From assembly GCA_943372995.1 (NCBI GenBank), contig CALSAQ010000002.1, positions 372,001 through 436,000 of the forward strand: DNA of 64,000 nucleotides. Reading direction: 5' to 3'. The translations under genes were made by a program, and so were the position numbers. This document shows, piece after piece, positions 7,640 through 15,200 of this stretch. Under the pieces are notes generated by a model. It was given only the letters and a program-made list of their open reading frames with translations. It was not told where the DNA came from and did no database searches. Origin of the DNA: CAJBVG01 sp943372995. Lineage in GTDB: Bacteria > Bacteroidota > Bacteroidia > Sphingobacteriales > Sphingobacteriaceae. Position 1 is the stretch's first letter; each line of letters opens with the position of its first letter.

Positions 7640-8935
7640 CTAACTAGTCCAATTTGCTCGGTCACTAGGAGAAAACTTCCAAGGTGCACCATTTGTTTCA
7701 ATATTCGTTTGCATAGCATTTAAACTGCTAGGCGCTGCCGATTCTTCCATTACTAAATATCTTCTCATATCAACAATAATAGAAAGCGGATCAATATTCA
7801 CTGGACATGCTTCTGTACACGCATTGCATGAAGTACATGCCCATAATTCTTCTCTCGAAATGTAATTATCTAGTAGGGTCTTATCGTCGCTCGCCTCTTT
7901 ACCATTTTTTTCAATGTTTAAGCCCACTTCTGTTAAACGGTCCCTGGTGTCCATCATAATTTTACGTGGAGAGAGTAATTTCCCTGTTTGATTGGCCGGG
8001 CAAACGGATGTACATCTACCACATTCTGTACAAGTGTATGCATCCATTAATTGTTTCCAAGTAAGGTCTTGTACATCTTTGGCTCCAAATCTTCCTGGAG
8101 CTGCACTTGCATCTGGAACGAAACTAGGATCAAGCATTGCTTTTACTTCGTTCGTTACGCTTTTCATGTTTGTAAATCTTCCTTTAGCTTCTAAATTCGA
8201 GAAATAGGTATTAGGGAAGGCCATGAAAATGTGAAAGTGTTTAGAATAGGGAACGTAATTTAAGAATGCTAATATTCCTAAAATATGGAACCACCAGCAT
8301 GAGCGCTCTATAGCAATTAAGCTATTGATGTCGTTTGGTAATAAATTAAGTAATGATGACGAAATAGGGAAAGCTCCCGCTTTTGTATAATGGGCAGCAC
8401 CTAGAGTTTGTAGCTTTAAGTCTGCCGCATTCATAGTTAAAAATGCAGTCATCAATAAAATTTCTGTAATTAGAATGTAGTTAGCATCCGATTTTGGCCA
8501 AGAGGTCATTTCAGTGCCCGAAAAGCGTTTCAGCTTCACAATGTTTCTTCTGGCTAAGAAGATCACACAGGCTAACCATACCCCTAAGGCAAGTATTTCA
8601 AACGACCCTATTAAGAAATCGTATAATCCTCCTAAAAATGGTGCAAATACTCGGTGTGTGCCAAAAGCACCATCAATAATGATTTCTAAAACCTCAATAT
8701 TAATGATGATAAAGCCAGCATAAATGATAAAATGGAAGAAGAAGGGAACCGGACGAGCAGCCATTTTAGTTTGGCCAAATGCGACTTTTAGCATCGTCAT
8801 CCAACGCTCATTACTTCGGTCGGAGCGGTCTATATCTCTACCTAACAAGATGTTACGACGAATACGCGCCACATTTTTAGAGAACCAATACACCGCAAAG
8901 GCGGTAAGGGCAATGAATAAAATTTGTAATACCAT
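7640..8935 (-). CDS. membrane-bound 4Fe-4S dicluster protein, HdrC/NarI-like fusion
   Basis: A 431-residue protein. An N-terminal membrane part has about five helices (roughly 1-20, 66-86, 108-128, 153-172 and 210-228). The C-terminal cytosolic ferredoxin part has two 4Fe-4S sets: C302, C305, C308, C312 and C367, C370, C373, C377, each followed by proline or near it. His and Trp residues in the helices (for example WWFHILG near 214-220) could ligate heme, but I cannot confirm this. It probably passes electrons between a quinone or cytochrome pool and the CCG-domain subunit encoded at 6247-7038. The likely ATG at 8935 begins MVLQILF, and the stop codon touches an octamer array. Confidence 0.85.
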   Translation of the reverse strand: MVLQILFIALTAFAVYWFSKNVARIRRNILLGRDIDRSDRSNERWMTMLKVAFGQTKMAARPVPFFFHFIIYAGFIIINIEVLEIIIDGAFGTHRVFAPFLGGLYDFLIGSFEILALGVWLACVIFLARRNIVKLKRFSGTEMTSWPKSDANYILITEILLMTAFLTMNAADLKLQTLGAAHYTKAGAFPISSSLLNLLPNDINSLIAIERSCWWFHILGILAFLNYVPYSKHFHIFMAFPNTYFSNLEAKGRFTNMKSVTNEVKAMLDPSFVPDASAAPGRFGAKDVQDLTWKQLMDAYTCTECGRCTSVCPANQTGKLLSPRKIMMDTRDRLTEVGLNIEKNGKEASDDKTLLDNYISREELWACTSCNACTEACPVNIDPLSIIVDMRRYLVMEESAAPSSLNAMQTNIETNGAPWKFSPSDRANWTS

Positions 8936-9073
8936 ATCTTCTTACACTTCCTGCGAATTTAAGCTTTTGTACGCTTATTTCAGTTAGCCCCAATCTATTT
9001 TTCTCTATATAGACTGATTTTAAATGTGTTCCATCTTTTTTCAAAAAAGATTTTTTAAAACAGAAAAAGAAAT

Positions 9074-9081
9074 TACATTTG
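9074..9081 (+). promoter_or_regulatory. -7 promoter element for tRNA-Phe
   Basis: TACATTTG matches TAnnTTTG exactly and ends 12 bp before the first base of tRNA-Phe, consistent with a short 5' leader. The upstream 25 bp are T- and A-rich without a clear TTG. Confidence 0.55.
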
Positions 9082-9093
9082 CAGTCCGAAAAC

Positions 9094-9169
9094 GGTGATA
9101 TAGCTCAGTTGGTAGAGCAAAGGACTGAAAATCCTTGTGTCCTTGGTTCGAATCCGAGTATCACCACCA
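9094..9169 (+). tRNA. tRNA-Phe (anticodon GAA)
   Basis: A full cloverleaf can be drawn. The acceptor GGTGATA pairs with TATCACC (9159-9165). The D stem is GCTC/GAGC, the anticodon stem AAGGA/TCCTT, and the anticodon GAA sits at 9127-9129 in loop CTGAAAA. The T arm is CTTGG-TTCGAAT-CCGAG. Discriminator A (9166) and an encoded CCA (9167-9169) follow. No introns or mismatches were seen. A terminator hairpin starts 2 bp downstream, so this is a single-gene transcript. Confidence 0.98.
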
Positions 9170-9170
9170 A

Positions 9171-9199
9171 AGCCTCCTAGCTACTTAGGAGGCTTTTTT
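9171..9199 (+). terminator. intrinsic terminator after tRNA-Phe
   Basis: A 9-bp perfect stem AGCCTCCTA / TAGGAGGCT (9171-9179 and 9186-9194) with a 6-nt loop, followed by a run of six T. Confidence 0.9.
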
Positions 9200-9210
9200 G
9201 TTTCTAAATA

Positions 9211-9260
9211 CTTTCTAAAAATACTTCTAGATACTAAGTAGTTAGTATTGAGTATTGAGA
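9211..9260. repeat. degenerate inverted heptamer array
   Basis: The right side has two copies of GTATTGA (9245-9258). The left side carries an imperfect inverted copy (CTTTCT...ATACT...ATACTAA). The centre is a perfect 7-bp stem ATACTAA / TTAGTAT with a GTAG loop (9231-9248). It resembles a decayed version of the inverted heptamer arrays at 1290 and 41766. Confidence 0.45.
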
Positions 9261-9303
9261 AAGTTTGTGGTATTATTATTATCTTCATACAACGATTGTG
9301 CTT

Positions 9304-9825
9304 ATGAGGAGACCTATCATTTCATTATTTCTAATTATTTCTACACTCTTTTCTTGTGTTAAGGAAGAGGAGGCTGTAGTGACGTATGAGTATAATGACG
9401 ACCTAAATACTACAGAACAGAAGCTTAGTGGTCGATGGTATTTAAAATCAAAAACAGATTCTATTTACTATTTACACACACAACTGCTTGATAATAATCA
9501 AACAAAAAGCTATACAAATTTTAATAATCAAAACTACATAGATTTTACATCTAAATTAAATAGTGTTGCCAAAGACAATCCTCAGGATTTTCCTGATGCG
9601 AAAAGTGTTTACCTTTCAACAAGAACAGTAAGTATCGGACAAATTGGAGAACCAGTAAATCAGGTTTATTTTACTACATATTGGTATTTTAACGAGAATA
9701 CTAATGATTTAATAATTTATGATGATAAATACAAAATAAAATTACTTGATGAAAATCATTTAGTAATAATATTTGATACAGATAAATATACTAATAGCAC
9801 TATTACATCATTTTTTGAAAGATAG
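9304..9825 (+). CDS. lipoprotein of unknown function, possibly lipocalin-like
   Basis: A 173-residue lipoprotein: MRRP, a hydrophobic stretch, then lipobox C18 followed by VKEEE. The mature part starts with an L-S-G-R-W-Y-L-K-S-K segment, reminiscent of lipocalin-like domains of Bacteroidota lipoproteins (ligand or assembly functions unknown), and is rich in Tyr, Asn and Asp. The ATG at 9304 is chosen because it gives a proper lipoprotein signal; an extension to 9265 would disturb it. The 3' end meets the heptamer array shared with the convergent GH92 gene. I do not recognise a specific function. Confidence 0.65.
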   Translation: MRRPIISLFLIISTLFSCVKEEEAVVTYEYNDDLNTTEQKLSGRWYLKSKTDSIYYLHTQLLDNNQTKSYTNFNNQNYIDFTSKLNSVAKDNPQDFPDAKSVYLSTRTVSIGQIGEPVNQVYFTTYWYFNENTNDLIIYDDKYKIKLLDENHLVIIFDTDKYTNSTITSFFER

Positions 9826-9831
9826 GCTTTT

Positions 9832-9873
9832 ACCAACTACCAGTTACCAACTACCAGCTACCAATTACCAACT
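9832..9873. repeat. heptamer tandem array (ACCAnYT) between convergent genes
   Basis: Six units in strict register: ACCAACT, ACCAGTT, ACCAACT, ACCAGCT, ACCAATT, ACCAACT. The last units supply the stop codon (9865-9867) and the C-terminal tryptophan and a serine of the reverse-strand GH92 gene, so the array has been incorporated into coding sequence. Confidence 0.85.
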
Positions 9874-12162
9874 ACTATTCATATAAAAAGTTAAAGTACC
9901 ACCCCTAATCAGGTCTTCGTGTTTCAAATGATATCCTTCTAATGGAGTGCCATTCAATTCCATCTTTTTTACATATACATTTTTATCACTTTGATTTTTT
10001 ACTTCGATAGAAAATGTTTTTCCATTTTCTAAATTAATGGTTGCTTTTTTTACAAGCGGACTTCCTATGGCATAGTCGGTAGTACCTGGCGCAACAGGAT
10101 AAAATCCCAACGCACTGAAAATATACCAAGCACTCATTTGTCCACAATCGTCATTACCTCCCAACCCATCTACTTTTGCATTATACATCTTATTCATAAT
10201 ATCTCGAATGTTTCGTTGTGTGCTCGAGGGTTTGTTTGCATAATTAAATAAATAAGCTACATGATGTGAGGGTTCATTGCCATGTACATAATTTCCGATA
10301 ATACCATCTCTTGAAATATCTTCTGTATGTTCGAAATAGTTGTCGGGTAGCTCCATGCTAAACAAGGAATCTAAATGCCTTGTAAAGGCAATATTTCCTC
10401 CCATCATTTTTATTAATTCCTTAGGTTGATGAGGTACATATAAACTATAATTCCAAGAATTGCCTTCTATAAATCCAGCTTGATGTGTATTCAATACATC
10501 GAATTCTTTTTTGAATGTACCATCTGATAATCGCGGACGCATATAACCTATACTTGCATCGTATACATTTCTATAATTTTCCGAACGTTTAATAAATTCT
10601 TGATAAATGTCGTTGCGGTTTAATTTTCTTGCCATCTGTGCTATGCACCAATCGTCGTACGCGTATTCTAAGGTTTTAGAAACAGAACTCCCACTTTTAT
10701 CTTCAGGTACATATCCTTTGTCGATGTAGTAGCCTAGTCCTTCGTACATTCTTGTTCTAGCAGTATTTACACATGCTTCAAGAGCTAGGTTTGGATCGAA
10801 TTGGGTATTGCCTTTCATTACTGCATCGGCAATTACCGATACACTATGATACCCAATCATGCACCAATTTTCGTTTGCATAATGCGACCAGATGGGCAAC
10901 ATGTGCTCTGCACTTTGTTGATAATGGGCAAGCATAGCGTTTATCATATCCCCATTTCTTTTCGTTTGTATGATATTATACAAAGGATGTAAGGCTCTGT
11001 AAGTATCCCACAAAGAAAATGTTGTATAATTTGTGAAAGTAGTTGCAGTATGGATGTTCTGGTCGAGTCCTCGGTATCTTCCATCCACATCAGCATAAAC
11101 AGTTGGACTCAAGCAAGCGTGATACATAGATGTATAAAAGTTCACTTTATCTTCAGGGTGTAAAGCTTCGATTTGAATTTTGTTTAATTCTTTATTCCAT
11201 AAATCTTGCCCTTCTTTTTTTACACGATTGAAATCCCAGTGTGGAATTTCAGTTTTTAAATTAAGTAGCGCACCTTCTGTACTTACCGACGAAAGCGCAA
11301 CTTTTATTTTTAGTTTTTCATTAGCGAGTATGTCGAAATTAAAATAAGCTCGCAATTGTGTTCCGGCTAATTCTGGGAAATTTTTACTTTGATCAAATTT
11401 GCTCCAAAACCCTTTATACACTTGCTTCTTCGCAAAATTCTTAGCACCGTAATTTTTAAATGGTTTTGAAAAGGTAATAGCAAAATAAACTGTACGTGTT
11501 CTTGCCCAACCATTTGTTTGTCGATATCCAGTTATTAAAGAATCGTTTTCTATACGTAGATAAGTCCATACGTTTTTACCTTCATAATTATAGATTCCCG
11601 ACATTAAATCAAGAATAATATGAGCCTCTTCACTTTTAGTAAATGTATATTGATGAATTCCTACTCGTGTCGACGTACTCAATTCCGCAGTGATGTTATC
11701 GTCGTCTAATTTTACTTTATAGTAATTGGGCTCAGCACTTTCATTGTTGTGACTAAACGCAGAACGGAAACCATGCTCAGGATTTTTTGCAGTACCCGGA
11801 TTTAGTTGTAATGTACCTTGTGTGGGCATAATGAGGATATCACCTAAATCGGAATGGCCAGTGCCGCTGAAATGAGTGTGACTAAACCCTACAATGGTAG
11901 GGTCGGAGTATTGATATCCTGCACAATATTTGTAAATGTCTTTGTTGTATTTTCCATCGAGTTCATACTGTAGGGTGTCTGTATCCGGACTTAATTGCAC
12001 CATTCCGAAAGGAACAGTTGCTCCAGGGTAAGTATGGCCCATTTTTGCTGTACCTATAAAGGGATTTACATAAGGCAGTAAATCTTGTTTACTGTTTTGT
12101 GCGTACACTGTAGCGCTTATTCCTATTAAAACACTAAAGATTGTTAGTCGTAACGATATCAT
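9865..12162 (-). CDS. GH92-family alpha-mannosidase, secreted
   Basis: A 765-residue enzyme with a signal peptide (residues 1-21, cleavage near VYA-Q). Family GH92 enzymes are Ca-dependent exo-acting alpha-mannosidases that trim mannose from N-glycans and mannans, probably at the cell surface or in the periplasm here. Supporting motifs are YVNPFIGTAKMGHTYPGA (31-48), PFGMVQLSPDT (51-61), GFSHTHFSGTGHSDLGD (92-108), SLWDTYRALHPLY in the catalytic barrel, EPSHHVAYLFNY, and DDCGQMSAWYIFSALGFYP near the C terminus. Linkage specificity (alpha-1,2, -1,3, -1,4 or -1,6) cannot be told from sequence. The last codons lie in a heptamer array. It stands alone, without SusC/SusD partners in view. Confidence 0.92.
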   Translation of the reverse strand: MISLRLTIFSVLIGISATVYAQNSKQDLLPYVNPFIGTAKMGHTYPGATVPFGMVQLSPDTDTLQYELDGKYNKDIYKYCAGYQYSDPTIVGFSHTHFSGTGHSDLGDILIMPTQGTLQLNPGTAKNPEHGFRSAFSHNNESAEPNYYKVKLDDDNITAELSTSTRVGIHQYTFTKSEEAHIILDLMSGIYNYEGKNVWTYLRIENDSLITGYRQTNGWARTRTVYFAITFSKPFKNYGAKNFAKKQVYKGFWSKFDQSKNFPELAGTQLRAYFNFDILANEKLKIKVALSSVSTEGALLNLKTEIPHWDFNRVKKEGQDLWNKELNKIQIEALHPEDKVNFYTSMYHACLSPTVYADVDGRYRGLDQNIHTATTFTNYTTFSLWDTYRALHPLYNIIQTKRNGDMINAMLAHYQQSAEHMLPIWSHYANENWCMIGYHSVSVIADAVMKGNTQFDPNLALEACVNTARTRMYEGLGYYIDKGYVPEDKSGSSVSKTLEYAYDDWCIAQMARKLNRNDIYQEFIKRSENYRNVYDASIGYMRPRLSDGTFKKEFDVLNTHQAGFIEGNSWNYSLYVPHQPKELIKMMGGNIAFTRHLDSLFSMELPDNYFEHTEDISRDGIIGNYVHGNEPSHHVAYLFNYANKPSSTQRNIRDIMNKMYNAKVDGLGGNDDCGQMSAWYIFSALGFYPVAPGTTDYAIGSPLVKKATINLENGKTFSIEVKNQSDKNVYVKKMELNGTPLEGYHLKHEDLIRGGTLTFYMNSSW

Positions 12163-12190
12163 ACTATCAATGTTAAGAATTTTTTTGCAT

Positions 12191-12218
12191 AAAAAAAGGG
12201 AGAAACGATGTCTCTCCC
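12191..12218 (-). terminator. intrinsic terminator after the first giant beta-helix gene
   Basis: On the reverse strand a stem GGGAGA / TCTCCC (12213-12218 with 12198-12203) is followed by seven T (12197-12191). It sits 24 bp downstream of the stop at 12242 and before the GH92 start. Confidence 0.75.
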
Positions 12219-12241
12219 CTCTGTATTCGTTTTTTGCTGTT

Positions 12242-15200
12242 TTATTTCTTCATAAATTTCTGATTAATATTTTCTGTTAATCCGATTACTTGTAGCGTGT
12301 ACATTCCCGAAGGGAAATGGACTGTTTCAATAGAATTAATTTTATTACTCATCAAGTTGTTATTTTCATAAACAACTTTACCTACTAAGTCTAAAATTTT
12401 AATCTGAATTTTTGTTGCATCAGTATTAGAGATAATAATATTTAATGTTTCTGAAGAAGGGTTAGGATACAAACTAACACTAGCTTTTACCTTAGCATTA
12501 CGTTTTACTGCAATAACATCTGAGAAGCTAAACTGATTATCGCGATCTATCATTTTCAAACGGTAATATTGGATAGAACTTGATGTGTTAAACGTAGCAT
12601 CATGAAATTGATATTGATTGATTTCCTTACTATTTCCTGCTGCAGAAATACGACCGATGGGCTCAAATTTTCTCGCTGTATTTAATCGTTCTACCTCAAA
12701 GTAATTGGAATTGATTTCAGAAGCAGTAGTCCAGGTTAATGCATTGAAATCAGTTTTAGCACTTCCTTCAAAAGTTAATAATTCAATAGGCAGAGGATTA
12801 GAAGTTACTTCATCTGCACCGATGTAAGGAATACCCGAAGTAGAAGGACGCACTTGCTCATCAAAATCTTCGGTAATACTAGCTACGAGTGTCCCTCTTA
12901 GGTTAGCACTACCTATGGAAGCACCAGCGATATGTAAATCACCATTGGCTTCATCGTTAAAGGTTACATCCACATTTTTAGTGTTAGCATCGCCAGCACT
13001 TGCGGATTGAAATCCAGCAAAAGTTTGGTCAACTGTCCAGTATCCTGTTGTAGCAGCGGTACTACTGTATAGTATATTGTAATCAGAGGCACTAGAAGAC
13101 CAGCCTGTACTCGGAGAACTCGTGGTGTTTGAAATGGCGTAGTGTTTCCCAGTACCACCAGAGCGTTCGTTGATGAAAATATTATCTTTTATCGTAACAA
13201 TACTTCTGACTATTCTTATGAAACTAGAAGAGTTCGCACTGGTAGTTGCCGTTCCCCCAATACGTACAGAATTATAATAGAGAGTATGAGTGGTTGAAGT
13301 GGTGCTGTTCTCATGAATACCAGAAATAATTGGTCCATTGCTATATGCTCCGTTGGTAATACTGATCATGTTATTGATTAGAGTACTGTTTCCTCTGGAT
13401 AGTAAAATTCCATATACCCCTGCACTAGCACTGCTTGAAGTATTTGTTAAACCGTAAATTTTATTTTTTGATAAAGTAAGATTACCATTGCTTGCATTTA
13501 AGAGGATACCTACACAAAAAGTTGAAGCTGAGGCCGTAGAAGATTCGATATTGTAAATATGATTTTTTGAAATAAGTTGTCCGGAACTTGGACTCGATGA
13601 TACAATTCCACACAATCCAGAAAGTTCACTGGTTGATGTTCCGTTACTGATAATATTTTTAATGGTATTAGAGGAAATAGTTGCAGTACCATTTCCCGTT
13701 ACATTAATTCCTTTAAAGTTTGTTCCAGTTCCAGTACCTGTTGCAGAGACGTTTGCAATTAAATTATTGGAAACGGTACAGTCAGCTGCTGAGGAAATGA
13801 GAATTCCTGTAGTAGAACTTGTACCTGCAACAGTAATGCTGTTTGAGTTGGTGCTGTGACCAATGGTGTTTCCTGTGCTTGTACCGACTTGTGCTAATCC
13901 AGAACTTACCTCTATGCCTGCAAATGTTACGGTACTTGTATTGCTTAAGTTGATGTTTTGAATAATATTATTTTGAATAGAATTTGTACTGAAAAAACTT
14001 CCCGCGGTAGTAATTCCTTTAAAAGCAATTGCACCGGTGTTAGTCCATGCACTTCCTCCAGCATTTGTAGTATTCCCTCCAATATAATTATTGTTGATGG
14101 TATGATTTCCTCCCGATTGAATAGAGATACTCGTTTGAGCAGCAGAAGCACTTGAAGTAGCATAAAAGCTATTACCATTTACAGTGCATCCATCATTAAC
14201 ACCTGCTAATGAAATTCCTAAACTACTGAAATTATAAATAGAATTATTGGTTGCTGTTAAAGTATTCATGGTATTATTGGAATAGATACCAATCGCTGCA
14301 TTACCTACCGTTCCAGCTGTAGCGTCTCTTATGTCATTATTAGTAAGAGTAAGTGTATTGGCGCCACTCGATCCCAAAGTTATGGCACCTAAACTACTCG
14401 AACTAGCATTCGATTCTATTATACAATTTCTAAGTGTAGCATTTAAACAACCGTTGTTGAATTGAATTACAGCGCCTGTATTTGCTGCAGTGGAATTGGT
14501 ATTTCTAAAGCTAAGGTATTGCCCACTTCCTGCATTTCGTCCATCGATAAGAATATGGTCTGTGCCATTAAAATTTATCATTGGTGTACCACTGGCAACT
14601 GATGTTCCAGATATGGTTCTCATGGCATTCGTATTGGATTGAATAGTAATACTAAAATTACTTCCATAGGGTTCTTCTCCAAGTGCGTTTAGTGAGTTTG
14701 TACCATCTTCTACTAAATCGCTGGTGATATTCACGGTAATATTACCCGTTACAATTTTTGTATTGATATCGGCAAACAAACCACCAGCACCAGTAAGTGA
14801 AGTATAACTTTCTCCTGTTCCAACATTAAGAGTTCCGTTTATACTCGAGCTAGTAATGGTATAAGAATTAACACTGCTAGGTTTTGCAGTTACATTTTCA
14901 ACAGGAGGATTTGCATTAGTGCTAGCACCTTCTGGAAATGAATTAAAATTATTAGCAGCATCTTGTGCAACCAAAAAATATTCAATAACATCGGCATTTG
15001 CAATGGTACTATTTAGTAAGGAGTAGTCGATAGTAAAGGAATACGGACTACTTGAATTACTTGCGATTACATACTTCCATCCGTTCGAGGCATTGGTATT
15101 TCCAACAAAGGCATCATTCTCTGTAGATTTTTTAAAATACAAACGAGGTTTGGATGTGACTGAAACGCCTATATTATCAGTAATGATGGCAAAATTACTC

